Source: an uncultured Acidimicrobiales bacterium
GTDB lineage: Bacteria > Actinomycetota > Acidimicrobiia > Acidimicrobiales > SZUA-35
Assembly (NCBI GenBank): GCA_937997485.1
Contig: CALKTH010000004.1
Span: 46,382-110,381, forward strand
Direction of reading: 5' to 3'
Length of the DNA stretch: 64,000 nucleotides
A model generated the notes under the pieces. It did not search any database. It saw only the letters and a program-made list of their open reading frames with translations, and was not told the origin of the DNA. Shown one piece after another: positions 1-9,096 of this stretch (the stretch's first letter is position 1; each line of letters begins with the position of its first letter). The position numbers and the translations under genes are program-made.

Positions 1-2087
1 TGACCTTCGAATCGGAACGCTCGGCCCTCGGTCGTGGTCAACCGCATGCGGTAGGACATGTTCCACTCCTCAGCGCTCGAGGCAACGCGCCCGAGAAGGC
101 GGAACTCGCCGTCGCTCACCATGAGTGGTTCGGTTGACAGTCGCGGGGCATCGACGGTCCCGGTGAACCGGTGGACCGAGCTCGGGTCGTTCGCCAGAGC
201 GTCGACGTCAGCGATGGCGATGGTCAGCACGAACGAGAAGGGGGACGCGTCGGCCTGGCCCCGACGGACGCCGCTTTCGTAGTCGTCGGCGTCGAGCCCA
301 AGCCAGCCCACCATGCGCTCGGTGAACACCACGCCGTTGGTCCGGCCAGCGACTTGGAGCGCCGCATCGATGGGCGCAGTCGCATCAGAAACGTCGAGCG
401 GCCATCCGCGTTCGGCTGCGATCTTGTCGACCGCCCGCTCGGTCAGGGCGGAGATCGTGAGCGAGGGATTGGTGTCCACAGGTCGAGGGAGGACCGAGCC
501 GTCCATCACATGGAGGCCAGCGTGGGTTTCGGTGCCAGTTCGGCCTGAGAACACTTCACAGTGATCGTTGACGACGCCTGACTCGGCGGTGTCAGCCATC
601 ACGCAACCACCGAGTGGATGCACCGTGATCAGCTGATGGCCCGATGCAGCGGTGTACCAGAGCTCCGGTGCGTACTGCGCTCCAATAGCCGGCGACACCT
701 TTTCCAGCAGGGCGTTGTTGCGCTTGACGTAGATGTCCTTCGGGCCTTCGGGCCAGTTGACCGCCACGCGATCACCCACAAGTTCAAGCCGCCCGCTGGC
801 ATCGTCGTTGCTCATCACGAGGTAGGTGAGGGTGTGGCGCGCAGCGCGTCGCCACGAACGCAGGATCATGCGAATCTTCTCCCGCCACGGAGCGTTGCTC
901 GCCGTCAGTGCCGTGAAGAGCAGCGTCAACGGAAGAATCCTGTCGAGCATGCCGGGAATGGCCCCCTCCTCGATGACGAGGTCGTCGCGGCCGAGCCCCG
1001 GTGTCGTGCCATCAGTGGCTCTTTCCGCCGATGCGTCGTTGACGAAGACAGCGCCGCTGATCGTGGGCCCGACGGGTGGGTGCGTCTGTTGCTTCGCCGC
1101 GGCCATCGGACCTGTCCAACCAATGGCGTTGACATCCTGGTCGGAGTCGTACCCGAATCCGAGCACATCGCCGTTTCCGTTGAATCGCTCACCGAGTTGG
1201 TCCGACATCGTCAGTCCTTTGGCCCGCGAGCGAAGCAGGATCTCGGTTGAGCCCAACGTGCCAGCAGCCAGAACAACCAGGTCGGCCTGCACCGTCTGCC
1301 GCGGTGCGTCAAAGAACCGGCGGCCACTCGCGACCTCGTGAAAGGTCACCTCCCAGCGTCGGCCACCCACTGGTGCGTGGCTCACGGAGTCGACAGACCG
1401 CTCGGTGAAGATGGCAGCGCCGTGCTGCACGGCATCCGGCAGGTAGTTCATCAGCACGGTGTTCTTGGCGCCGACGTTGCAGCCGGACACACAGTTGCCG
1501 CAGCCGTTGCACGCGGGCTGACTGACGCCAGCAGCGTTGATGGCCTCGCCGAAGGTGACGTTGACCGGTGCTCGTCGCAGCGGCGCTCCCAAGTGGTCAG
1601 CCACCGTGTTGAGGGCATCGAGCTTGGCGAGACGTGGAGCGGCGTCGGGGTACGCGTTTGAGCCGAGCCATTGCTCGGCAAGGGCGAAATATCGCTCGAG
1701 GTCGTGCTTGTTGTCGCCACGAAGCGCTTCGGGCCAACGTCGATCGTCGAAGACTTCGGGAATGGGGCGAAGCGCCACGTTGGCGTTGATGAGCGACGTG
1801 CCGCCAAGGCCACAGCCGACGAGGACGTTGACTTCATCGTCGAAGCGGATATCGAAGAGAGCCGTTCGGGATCCGTAGTGCCGTTTCTCGGTCTGAAGTT
1901 GGCTGTTTCGAACCGCGGCGCGGAGCGTTTCCGGGTAGGAACCCGGCCAGCGCTCTGAGCCCCGCTCCAGGACACACACGCTTTGGCCAGCCCGGGCGAA
2001 ACGCGATGCGGCGATGGCGCCGCCGTACCCGGAGCCGACCACGATCACGTCGTAGGTCGGTTGCAGCGTTCCCTCTTCAGCCAACAT
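1..2087 (-). CDS. GMC-family FAD oxidoreductase (cholesterol-oxidase type), C-terminus beyond window
   Basis: Flavin oxidoreductase of the glucose-methanol-choline family; substrate unknown, sterol or alcohol likely from the family. The reverse strand reads open from the ATG at 2085-2087 to the left edge, about 695 codons, so the stop lies outside. Residues 11-35 carry the FAD dinucleotide fold (VIVVGSGYGGAIAASRFA, then VCVLERG). GCGLGGTSLINANV follows, and near residue 190 there is a Cys cluster CNGCGNCVSGCNVGAKNT, also found in ChoD-like actinobacterial members. A late HPLGGC motif and the DGSVLPRPVDTNPSLTISAL segment are the usual GMC C-terminal signature. A leaderless promoter precedes the start. 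Family assignment is firm, substrate is not. Confidence 0.9.
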   Translation of the reverse strand, partial: MLAEEGTLQPTYDVIVVGSGYGGAIAASRFARAGQSVCVLERGSERWPGSYPETLRAAVRNSQLQTEKRHYGSRTALFDIRFDDEVNVLVGCGLGGTSLINANVALRPIPEVFDDRRWPEALRGDNKHDLERYFALAEQWLGSNAYPDAAPRLAKLDALNTVADHLGAPLRRAPVNVTFGEAINAAGVSQPACNGCGNCVSGCNVGAKNTVLMNYLPDAVQHGAAIFTERSVDSVSHAPVGGRRWEVTFHEVASGRRFFDAPRQTVQADLVVLAAGTLGSTEILLRSRAKGLTMSDQLGERFNGNGDVLGFGYDSDQDVNAIGWTGPMAAAKQQTHPPVGPTISGAVFVNDASAERATDGTTPGLGRDDLVIEEGAIPGMLDRILPLTLLFTALTASNAPWREKIRMILRSWRRAARHTLTYLVMSNDDASGRLELVGDRVAVNWPEGPKDIYVKRNNALLEKVSPAIGAQYAPELWYTAASGHQLITVHPLGGCVMADTAESGVVNDHCEVFSGRTGTETHAGLHVMDGSVLPRPVDTNPSLTISALTERAVDKIAAERGWPLDVSDATAPIDAALQVAGRTNGVVFTERMVGWLGLDADDYESGVRRGQADASPFSFVLTIAIADVDALANDPSSVHRFTGTVDAPRLSTEPLMVSDGEFRLLGRVASSAEEWNMSYRMRLTTTEGRAFRFEG

Positions 2088-2094
2088 GGCGCGC

Positions 2095-2100
2095 AATCTA
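2095..2100 (-). promoter_or_regulatory. -10 box for leaderless GMC oxidoreductase mRNA
   Basis: Read on the minus strand, TAGATT is followed by 7 bases and then the ATG at 2087. This spacing places transcription start at the start codon. Confidence 0.6.
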
Positions 2101-2143
2101 GTGCGGCGTCGGACAACCGGGGCCTTCGAACGGGTGCAAGCCG

Positions 2144-3817
2144 TCAGCCGGCGGCCGGACGCTCGAGAACTCGAACCGTGCCCGCTGTCGGGTCGATCTC
2201 CACTCGGTCGCCGCTGGCGATGTGCTCGATGCAGCCCCTGGCGCCGATCACGGCAGGAAGGCCGAGCTCTCGGGCGAGCACGGCCGCATGACTCATCGGC
2301 CCGCCGTCTGCGGTGACAATGCCGCCAGCGATGGAGAGGGCAAGGTTGAACGCAGGCGACGTCACTCGGGTGACAAGGATTTCGCCATCCTCGAGCTCGC
2401 TGAGAGCTTGCTCGGCCGTGACAGCGTTGCGGGCGATGCCGGTGAATGACTCGGCACCGATGCCGGCGCCGCGCATCATGTCGACCGAACCGGCGACAGC
2501 CTCCGGCAACTCCTCGACGGACAGCATGCCGAGTTCCTCGGTGATTGCGTTGACCATGCGAATCAACTGAGCGGGCGCATCCGGCAAGGCGTCGAGCGGC
2601 GGAGGCGGTTGCAGAGGCCCCAGCCGGACGGGCGGATCCAACTGTCGGTTGGCTGCACGAGCGGAAGCCCGATCGGCGAACTCATCAGCCGTCGGCCCCG
2701 AACCGTCACGAATGAGCTCCGGCACCTCGTCCGCTGTTGCTTCGAAGATGTGTTCGGCATCGTGCAGCCGCGTTGACGCCACCAGACGGGAGCCGGCTTC
2801 CAGCATTGCGAGCCGAAGCAGACCCGCCGGCCACTCGACAGTGATCGGCCCGTTGTCGTCCCGCATGTCCATCGCCGCTCGGGCATTGGCAAGAAGTTCG
2901 TCGAACTCGGCATGGTCTGTGGACGCGAGCTGAGCCCGCAACGACTGAGCGAGTTCCTCGGACACCGTCATCGTGTCTCGTGGCGGCGCGGCGTTGAGGA
3001 CCGAGCTGACGAACACGTCTGGCCGCTCTCGCAGCGTGGGTGTGTCGAGGTCGTACCCGGCGAACAACACCGAGCCGTGACGAGCCAAGTAACGATCGGC
3101 GAGTTCTGCGGCCCGGGGAGAGTGGGCACGTAGATCTTCCAGTGACGCAGGGACGGCGCCATCGAGCTCCTGCTGAATCGCGAAGAGGTCGTGGAGCGGT
3201 TCCGTCGTCGATGGTGAGGCGCCGACGAGCGTGGCGAGGATCTGCGAGGTGTCGAATCCCCAGTCCTTGCCGGCAACAACGAACTGGCCGAGAGGGCCCA
3301 AGTCGTAGCCGTGGAGGCGGTGGTGTTCCTGGAAGTTCGTGCGGAGGTGCTGGACGAGGCGGGCGAGGTGGTCAGCCAGTGCCTGGTCATCGATCGCTCC
3401 GAGATCAACGTCTTGCAGGGCCGTGTTGGCGGCAACGAGTCGGGGCTTGATGGATGATCGCCACTCCTCGACGACCTCGGCGAAGCCCGGGTCAGCCAGC
3501 GTCGCTTCGGCTCGCTTCGTCCGTCGTCGGAACTCAGGATGCACATGAGCGATGAGCTTGATGAGCAAGGCGGGTGGTGTTCGTGTGGAGTTGCTGTCGG
3601 CCCCCAGAAGAGGCCGCACGCGGGTGTAGGTGAAGCCGTTCACGGCCCGCATCTCGACGGTGTCGGCGGGGACACCCATCTCAGCGAACAGTCTGCGGTA
3701 GGCATCGGCCGTGCCAACGCGCATCAACTCCTCGCTGATCGGCGTGATGCCACCCGGGTAGTGGGAGCGGTCCAGATCCCACTGACCTGGCCCGGGCGCC
3801 TCGAAGCTTGAGTTCAT
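2144..3817 (-). CDS. PEP-utilising enzyme mobile-domain protein (no ATP-grasp domain seen)
   Basis: About 557 aa. The C-terminus (around residues 490-545) is the swivelling phosphohistidine domain of PEP synthase, PPDK and rifampin phosphotransferase: a TxGGxxSHAAxxARExGxPAVxG motif with the phospho-accepting His in GGPMSHAA, then a GDRVEIDPTAGTV strand. The N-terminal 480 residues are helical and lack a recognisable ATP-grasp nucleotide-binding domain, so the protein may transfer phosphate only with a partner or may be regulatory. The ATG at 3817 is preferred over a start 12 codons upstream because GGAG lies 8 bases before it. It lies divergent to the SRAP gene. The substrate is unknown. Confidence 0.75.
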   Translation of the reverse strand: MNSSFEAPGPGQWDLDRSHYPGGITPISEELMRVGTADAYRRLFAEMGVPADTVEMRAVNGFTYTRVRPLLGADSNSTRTPPALLIKLIAHVHPEFRRRTKRAEATLADPGFAEVVEEWRSSIKPRLVAANTALQDVDLGAIDDQALADHLARLVQHLRTNFQEHHRLHGYDLGPLGQFVVAGKDWGFDTSQILATLVGASPSTTEPLHDLFAIQQELDGAVPASLEDLRAHSPRAAELADRYLARHGSVLFAGYDLDTPTLRERPDVFVSSVLNAAPPRDTMTVSEELAQSLRAQLASTDHAEFDELLANARAAMDMRDDNGPITVEWPAGLLRLAMLEAGSRLVASTRLHDAEHIFEATADEVPELIRDGSGPTADEFADRASARAANRQLDPPVRLGPLQPPPPLDALPDAPAQLIRMVNAITEELGMLSVEELPEAVAGSVDMMRGAGIGAESFTGIARNAVTAEQALSELEDGEILVTRVTSPAFNLALSIAGGIVTADGGPMSHAAVLARELGLPAVIGARGCIEHIASGDRVEIDPTAGTVRVLERPAAG

Positions 3818-3941
3818 CGTGCGATGCTCCCACCGTTGGAGCCCCTTGAACAAGGGGGCGTTGACGTTCTCGCGGTGTCGAGCCCGTGTCGATGCAGTGT
3901 CGAGCGATCGGCTTGTGCGCAGTTGCCTGATCAGGCCCGAC

Positions 3942-3947
3942 TACCGT
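3942..3947 (+). promoter_or_regulatory. -10 box, leaderless SRAP mRNA
   Basis: TACCGT, 7 bases, then ATG at 3955. The upstream in-frame GTG at 3946 lies inside the box, which supports the ATG that places Cys at position 2. Confidence 0.65.
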
Positions 3948-3954
3948 GACGTGC

Positions 3955-4662
3955 ATGTGTGGCCGGTTCGTCTCAACGCAGACAACAGACGACCTCGCCC
4001 AGTACTTCAGCGCTGAAGTACCGGAGCAGGCGTTGGAGGAGAACTTCAACGTCGCGCCGACGCAGCCGGTGTACGCCGTTCGCGCAGCAGCGGGAAACCG
4101 CTCGATCGCCTCACTTCGGTGGGGCTTGGTCCCGTTCTGGGCCAAAGACATCAAGGTCGGCTCCCGGATGATCAACGCCCGGTCAGAGACGGCGCCAGAC
4201 AAACCAGCGTTCCGACGTGCGTTCACCAAGCGACGATGCTTGATTCCGGCGGACGGGTTCTACGAGTGGCAGAAGATTGAGGGGCAGAAGCAGAAGCAGC
4301 CCTTCTTCATCCATCGGGCCGACGAGGAACCCCTCGTGTTCGCTGGTCTTTGGGAACGATGGATGCCGAAGGACGAGGACGGACAGGGCATCCCGGATGC
4401 CACTCCCATCGATACCTGCACCATTCTCACGACGGCGGCCAACGAAACAATGGCGCCAGTTCATGACCGAATGCCTGTGTTCATTCCCCCCACGATGTGG
4501 GACGACTGGCTGGATCCCGAGACCGACCCAGCTCGCATGCGGGATCTCATGGTCCCCGCTCCCGAGGGTCTGCTCACGATGTACCCCATCACGACGGCCG
4601 TGAATAGCGTGCGCAACAACGGCGCCGAACTGCTCGCTCCGGTTCGGCGAGACGAGTCGTGA
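3955..4662 (+). CDS. SRAP-domain protein (HMCES/YedK family), abasic-site DNA-protein crosslinker
   Basis: 235 aa. Family members crosslink through Cys2 to abasic sites in single-stranded DNA and shield them during replication. After removal of the initiator Met the protein begins CGRF, so Cys2 is the catalytic residue. The other active-site residues are in place: Asn74 (MINARSET), Glu104 (GFYEWQK) and His170 (APVHDRMPV). Length is normal for the family. The start is fixed both by the need for Cys at position 2 and by the -10 box. The stop overlaps the GTG of the next gene (GTGA), so the two are probably translationally coupled. No SOS box was found upstream. Confidence 0.95.
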   Translation: MCGRFVSTQTTDDLAQYFSAEVPEQALEENFNVAPTQPVYAVRAAAGNRSIASLRWGLVPFWAKDIKVGSRMINARSETAPDKPAFRRAFTKRRCLIPADGFYEWQKIEGQKQKQPFFIHRADEEPLVFAGLWERWMPKDEDGQGIPDATPIDTCTILTTAANETMAPVHDRMPVFIPPTMWDDWLDPETDPARMRDLMVPAPEGLLTMYPITTAVNSVRNNGAELLAPVRRDES

Positions 4663-6143
4663 GCGATCTCACGATCCAGCGTCGCACCCAACGACGCATC
4701 GTCAAGTTCCAATCTCGCCTCGAGGCGGGTGCCGGTGATCGTTGGATTCCACTGCTGGTCGGTGCGGCGTTGGCCGCCGTGTTGGTCTGGCTGAGCCTGG
4801 GGCGAGTCGACAGCTTCGAGTCCGGAGGTGACCTTCCCGGTTACGCCCAGGCGATCTGGCTCATCGGGCAAGGGTTCACACCCGAAGCCACCCTGTTCGG
4901 CGACGACGTGCACCTGCTTGAGCGGCATTGGTCCGGCATCCTGTACGCGTTGGTGCCGTTCACCTGGCTGTTCTCCGCTGCTCGGGTGCTGGTGGTGGCG
5001 CAGGCTCTCGCGCTCGGGCTCGCCGTCGTTCCGCTCTGGCGCATCGCACGCCGGGTGGCCAAGCTTCGAGTCGGCGCGGCCTCCGCCCTCGTGCTGGCCT
5101 ACGCCTTGCATCCGGCCACGCACCGGCTGGGTGTCACCGACTTTCACCCCGAGTCGCTGGCCATTCCCGGCATTCTGTTCCTGGCCTACTTCGGCGCCAC
5201 CAAGCGCTGGGTTTGGTATTGGGTGGCCGTCGCTGTGGTGTTGCTTTGCCGTGCCGATCTCGGGCTCGCCGTCGGGCTGTGGGGCTTCGTGCTCCTCGGG
5301 GATGGTGAACGGCGAGCAGGCCTGTGGACCCTCGGGGTCGGCTTGCTGTGGGCGCTCGGTCTTCTGCTCGTGGTGCAGCCCCTCGTTGGCGAGGCGTCGC
5401 TGATCGGTGGGCAGTACGGCTCGTATGGCGACAGCCTCGGCGAAGTGCTGCTCAACGTGGTCAGCAATCCGATCGAACTGCTGCGAGATCTCACGGCCCA
5501 AGCGAATGTCAACCTGCTGGTGAGCTTGTTGGCACCGGTGCTCTTCTTGCCACTGCTGTCTATTCGGTATCTCCTTCCCGCAGTGCCATTGGCTGGGCTC
5601 TTCCTCATCGCCAATATCGACGGCACGGGCGAGTTCGGCGAACGCACGGCGCTGCTGCTGGCCTTCATGTTCGTGGCCGCACCCCATGCGCTTGACCGCC
5701 TCGGCAACATGGGGGTGAATCGGGTGTTCGTCGATGTGCGGTTGCTGACCACGATCGCCGCTGCCGCAGCGTTGTCGTTCGTCAGCACGTCGCCCACGTC
5801 TCTGTACCAACAACCATGGCAATGGGGCACACCTGATGCCACCGAGCAAGCGATCATTGATGCCGCTGCCCAACTCGACACCGATGTCGCGGTGCGAGCG
5901 TCACCGAGCGCTCTTGTCGAACTGGCGGAACGCACCTGGCTCTACCCGCTCGAGACCAGCCGCCCGCCCACGGTCCAATTCGATGCCATTGGCGTTCGAG
6001 CGCTGCTGATCGTCGATCGGGACATTCCCGAGCGTACGGCACAAGAACGCGACGACTTCACGCGGAGCATGGCGGAGCGGGCCGGCTTCGATTTGATCAT
6101 CGACGACCGAGAGAACGGCGTGGCGCTGTTCTTCCGGCCGTGA
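4659..6143 (+). CDS. DUF2079 polytopic membrane protein
   Basis: 494 aa, start GTG overlapping the SRAP stop. It has about ten hydrophobic segments, beginning with WIPLLVGAALAAVLVWLSLG. Between the first two is an outside loop with DLPGYAQAIWLIGQG, typical of the DUF2079 family, which resembles glycosyltransferase-C (mannosyltransferase-like) membrane enzymes. The charged C-terminal 100 residues after the last membrane helix probably form a soluble domain. Enzymatic activity is unproven. Overlap with SRAP and proximity to pgsA suggest co-expression, without implying a shared pathway. Confidence 0.8.
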   Translation: MSDLTIQRRTQRRIVKFQSRLEAGAGDRWIPLLVGAALAAVLVWLSLGRVDSFESGGDLPGYAQAIWLIGQGFTPEATLFGDDVHLLERHWSGILYALVPFTWLFSAARVLVVAQALALGLAVVPLWRIARRVAKLRVGAASALVLAYALHPATHRLGVTDFHPESLAIPGILFLAYFGATKRWVWYWVAVAVVLLCRADLGLAVGLWGFVLLGDGERRAGLWTLGVGLLWALGLLLVVQPLVGEASLIGGQYGSYGDSLGEVLLNVVSNPIELLRDLTAQANVNLLVSLLAPVLFLPLLSIRYLLPAVPLAGLFLIANIDGTGEFGERTALLLAFMFVAAPHALDRLGNMGVNRVFVDVRLLTTIAAAAALSFVSTSPTSLYQQPWQWGTPDATEQAIIDAAAQLDTDVAVRASPSALVELAERTWLYPLETSRPPTVQFDAIGVRALLIVDRDIPERTAQERDDFTRSMAERAGFDLIIDDRENGVALFFRP

Positions 6144-6156
6144 ACGAGCGGACAGC

Positions 6157-6774
6157 ATGAGCGGACGCATTCCTTCCTCCCCCTCAATCAAATCCTCGGA
6201 CTTCCGCTACAGCCGCGCTGACATCATGACGGTGCCGAACCTCATCACGTTCGTGCGTCTGCTCTTCATCCCGGTGTTTCTGTACTTCCTCTTCGCTCGG
6301 GACAACCGGGCCGCAGCAGCCTGGATCCTTGGCGGACTCGGGGCCACCGACTGGGTGGATGGATCGATCGCTCGACGGTTCGGCATGGTCTCGGAGTTCG
6401 GAAAGATCTTCGACCCGGCCGTCGATCGCCTCATGTTCTTCATCGCCATTCCAGCGATTCTCATCGATGGTGCGGTTCCTCTCTGGGTTGCTGGATCGGC
6501 GCTCTTGCGCGAGCTGCTGGTCGCCGTCCTCGCCATTCGGTTGGCGTCGGTAGGGGAGCGGCTCGAAGTCACGTGGGAAGGCAAGACCGCCGCATTCCTC
6601 CTCATGTTCGCCTTCCCGTTGTTCTTGGGGGCGCAGAGCACACTGTCCTATGCCGGGGTGCTGGAGTGGTTGGCCTGGATCACCGCGATCCCGGGTCTCG
6701 GCTACGGCTACTGGTCCTTGCTCATGCAATACCTACCAACCGCTCGACGAGCGCTGTCAGCGGCGCCGGAGTGA
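6157..6774 (+). CDS. pgsA: CDP-alcohol phosphatidyltransferase (PgsA family)
   Basis: 205 aa membrane enzyme that joins CDP-diacylglycerol to an alcohol, probably glycerol-3-phosphate. The full signature D-x2-D-G-x2-A-R-x8-G-x3-D-x3-D is present: DWVDGSIARRF, then GKIFDPAVD. About five membrane helices follow. The N-terminus before MTVPNLITFVRLLFIPVF is about 23 residues longer than usual, so the ATG at 6226 is an alternative start. It lies 15 bp before gcvH, in the same neighbourhood that holds pgsA2 in mycobacteria. The exact head group is not provable from sequence. Confidence 0.85.
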   Translation: MSGRIPSSPSIKSSDFRYSRADIMTVPNLITFVRLLFIPVFLYFLFARDNRAAAAWILGGLGATDWVDGSIARRFGMVSEFGKIFDPAVDRLMFFIAIPAILIDGAVPLWVAGSALLRELLVAVLAIRLASVGERLEVTWEGKTAAFLLMFAFPLFLGAQSTLSYAGVLEWLAWITAIPGLGYGYWSLLMQYLPTARRALSAAPE

Positions 6775-6776
6775 TG

Positions 6777-6782
6777 TACCGT
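6777..6782 (+). promoter_or_regulatory. -10 box, leaderless gcvH mRNA
   Basis: TACCGT, 7 bases, then ATG at 6790. It lies in the 15-bp gap after pgsA, so gcvH and the genes behind it have their own promoter. Confidence 0.65.
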
Positions 6783-6789
6783 TCCCGAG

Positions 6790-7173
6790 ATGAACGTTCC
6801 TGAGGACCTTCGATACTCGAGCGACCACGAATGGCTTCGACTCGAGGACGGTAACAAGGTGCGAATCGGCATCACCGACTACGCACAAGACGCGCTCGGC
6901 GATGTGGTCTTTGTTGAGCTTCCCGAAGTCGGTGCCGTGGTCTCCGGTGGCGGCGCGATGAGCGAGGTGGAGTCCACCAAGTCGGTGTCGGACGTCTATG
7001 CCCCGGTTGCTGGCACCGTTGTTGATGCCAACGCCGATCTCGGTGATGCGCCGGAGCGTCTCAACGAGGATCCCTACGGTGAAGGCTGGATCTGCGTGAT
7101 CGAGATGGCCGAGGGCGTGACGCTCGAGGAGTTCATGGACGCGGCGGCGTACCGGGAGCTCACCGAGGGATGA
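6790..7173 (+). CDS. gcvH: Glycine cleavage system H protein
   Basis: 127 aa, normal length. It shuttles the aminomethyl group between the P and T proteins on a lipoyl arm. The lipoylation lysine is Lys64 in SEVESTKSVSDVYAP, and SSDHEWLRL plus GITDYAQDALGD are the family N-terminal signatures. No gcvP or gcvT lies nearby. As in mycobacteria, gcvH sits directly upstream of the FHA protein gene, overlapping it by ATGA. Confidence 0.97.
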   Translation: MNVPEDLRYSSDHEWLRLEDGNKVRIGITDYAQDALGDVVFVELPEVGAVVSGGGAMSEVESTKSVSDVYAPVAGTVVDANADLGDAPERLNEDPYGEGWICVIEMAEGVTLEEFMDAAAYRELTEG

Positions 7174-7700
7174 GCGAGAACGCGTGCGCCTCGTGCGGGT
7201 ATCACAACCCACTGGGCGCCAACTTCTGCACGTCGTGTGGGCATCAGCTCATGGATCGTTCAGACAGTTCCACCGAGATGCTCGACCCGACGCTGTCGAC
7301 ACCGCTCGCTGCCCCCACAGCCGAGTCAGTTGCTGTGGCCGGCCTCGGGATGTTCATCGTGCGGCAGGGTTCCAAGCGCGGCAGCCGTATGGCCTTGGAT
7401 GCTCCGACGGTGTCGATCGGTCGACACCCAGACTCTGACATCTTCCTGGATGACATCACGGTGTCCCGCCGCCATGCAACGGTGTCGATCACCCCGAACG
7501 GGCACCAGGTGGCCGACGCCGGGAGCTTGAATGGCACCTATGTGAACAAGGAGCGCGTCGATGACGCGCTGCTCCACGACGGTGATGAAGTGCAGGTCGG
7601 CAAGTTCAAGCTTGTGTACGTAGCCTTGGGTTCTGATCTCGAGGCCGCAGACTCCGATGAAGCACCGGACGAAGAAGCGAGCAGCGACACTGATGCATGA
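7170..7700 (+). CDS. garA: Zinc-ribbon and FHA-domain protein (GarA/OdhI-like)
   Basis: 176 aa. Residues 6-24 form a short zinc ribbon (CASC then CTSC). The C-terminal half is an FHA phosphothreonine-binding domain with the canonical SIGRHPDSDI, SRRHA and GSLNGTYVN motifs. Between them, SSTEMLDPT could be the phospho-acceptor segment, comparable in place to the ETTS motif of GarA, which in mycobacteria switches the 2-oxoglutarate node after PknB/PknG phosphorylation. The N-terminal zinc ribbon is an addition relative to mycobacterial GarA. It is coupled to gcvH by a 4-bp overlap and sits upstream of ftsR, as in mycobacteria. Confidence 0.85.
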   Translation: MSENACASCGYHNPLGANFCTSCGHQLMDRSDSSTEMLDPTLSTPLAAPTAESVAVAGLGMFIVRQGSKRGSRMALDAPTVSIGRHPDSDIFLDDITVSRRHATVSITPNGHQVADAGSLNGTYVNKERVDDALLHDGDEVQVGKFKLVYVALGSDLEAADSDEAPDEEASSDTDA

Positions 7701-7778
7701 AGTGCGGCCAGCACGCCGCACGACGGTGAACAGCATGATCTCGGGACACATGATGGGGACGATGGGTATGGGGGCGGC

Positions 7779-9014
7779 GTGACACAGCGACACAACTACT
7801 GGTCGATCGGTGAAGTCCTTTCGCTGCTTCAGGATGAGTTCCCCGAAGTCACGATCTCCAAGATTCGGTTTCTCGAAAGTCAGGGTCTGATCGATCCCGA
7901 GCGAACCCCGTCCGGCTATCGCCGGTTCTACCAATCCGACTTCGATCGTCTGCAGTGGATTCTCACCCAGCAGCGCGATCACTATCTGCCGCTGAAGGTG
8001 ATTCGCGACCGTCTCGATGCGGGTGAAGAACCGTTCCTCACCGATGAGGCCCGGGCCCAAGACGCGGCCCGCGCCGAGGGCGCAGCCGACGATGGCCAGA
8101 TGGACGGCCAGATGACGCTCCTGGCTGATGTGATCGACATTCGCAGCACGGCTGGCGCCGACGTCGTTTCCGACATCGCTGAGACGCCGGCCGCAGGCCC
8201 GGCGGCGGCAGGATCTGCGGTTGCTGCTGCATCCAGCCAGAGCCCGGCGAGCGTCTCACCCGCACCTGCCGATGTCGGCGCATCCGCCCCGTCCGAGGGC
8301 TCGGCCGAATCAGCAGTGTCGCCGGCGTCGCCTGAACTTCCTTCCTCAGTGGGAGCCCACGACGCCGTGCGGGCGGCAGCCACAGAGACGAGTGCAAGCC
8401 CTTCCGAGGCGTCCGGGGCCGGATCGAATCGGAGTGCTGAGACCACCTCGGGCGACGCACGCCTGGAGCCGGACGAATCCGAGAGCCAGGTTGAGGTCGC
8501 ATCGAACGGTCCCAGCGGTTCGGAGAGTTCAGCCGCCGCTGACGCTGCGGAGGCGCTCGGCGCCGTGCCATCCCGTTCCGGTGCGCCAGCGCCCCGGAGC
8601 TCGTCCCAGGCCATGGCTGACACCGACCCCAGTCTGGCGCTCACCCTCGACGAACTGGCCGAGGCGTCGGGGTGCGACGTTGCCATGATTCGAGAGCTGG
8701 AGCGATTCGGCTTGGTCGCCGGTCGAACGGTTGGCCCGACGGTGTTGTACGACGGCGAGACCCTCATGGTTGCTCGCCACGCAGCCCAGTTCCGGTCCTT
8801 CGGACTGGATCCCCGCCACCTTCGCACCTTTCGCGTCGGCGCCGAGCGAGAGGTGGCGCTGCTGGCGCAGGTCGTCGAGCCGCTGCGACACCGCCGAGAC
8901 CCAGAAACCCGACGAAAGTCGGTCGAAACGATGGAAGATCTCACCGATCTGGCCGCGTCGTTGCGGGCAATTCTGATGCGCCAAATCACACGCGAGCAGC
9001 TCCCTCCGATGTGA
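7779..9014 (+). CDS. ftsR: MerR-type regulator, FtsR-like, with long Ala/Ser/Pro-rich insert
   Basis: 411 aa, start GTG, the first start in the frame. Residues 5-75 form a MerR winged helix ([36 protein letters not shown]). A second DNA-binding-like region starts near residue 280 ([26 protein letters not shown]). Mycobacterial FtsR (Rv1828) is about 250 aa. The extra length here is a low-complexity Ala/Ser/Glu/Pro insert at residues 115-280 between the two helix-turn-helix parts. FtsR is known to activate ftsZ in relatives. Synteny with gcvH, garA and the DUF151 nuclease supports the name. Confidence 0.85.
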   Translation: MTQRHNYWSIGEVLSLLQDEFPEVTISKIRFLESQGLIDPERTPSGYRRFYQSDFDRLQWILTQQRDHYLPLKVIRDRLDAGEEPFLTDEARAQDAARAEGAADDGQMDGQMTLLADVIDIRSTAGADVVSDIAETPAAGPAAAGSAVAAASSQSPASVSPAPADVGASAPSEGSAESAVSPASPELPSSVGAHDAVRAAATETSASPSEASGAGSNRSAETTSGDARLEPDESESQVEVASNGPSGSESSAAADAAEALGAVPSRSGAPAPRSSSQAMADTDPSLALTLDELAEASGCDVAMIRELERFGLVAGRTVGPTVLYDGETLMVARHAAQFRSFGLDPRHLRTFRVGAEREVALLAQVVEPLRHRRDPETRRKSVETMEDLTDLAASLRAILMRQITREQLPPM

Positions 9015-9083
9015 TCCCTCCGTTCCGCGGGAGCATGCTCAGAAGAGTCCGCTTCTCGTCGGGTCACACGGACTGAATCCGAC

Positions 9084-9089
9084 TACGGT
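9084..9089 (+). promoter_or_regulatory. -10 box, leaderless DUF151 mRNA
   Basis: TACGGT, 7 bases, then ATG at 9097. The GTG at 9088 lies in the box and is rejected as start. Confidence 0.6.
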
Positions 9090-9096
9090 GACGCAG

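Noticed and set aside
4461..5873. Reverse-strand ORF of 470 codons
   Set aside because: It mirrors the SRAP and DUF2079 genes. It is rich in Gln, His and Arg with no domain, which is typical of antisense frames in high-GC genes.
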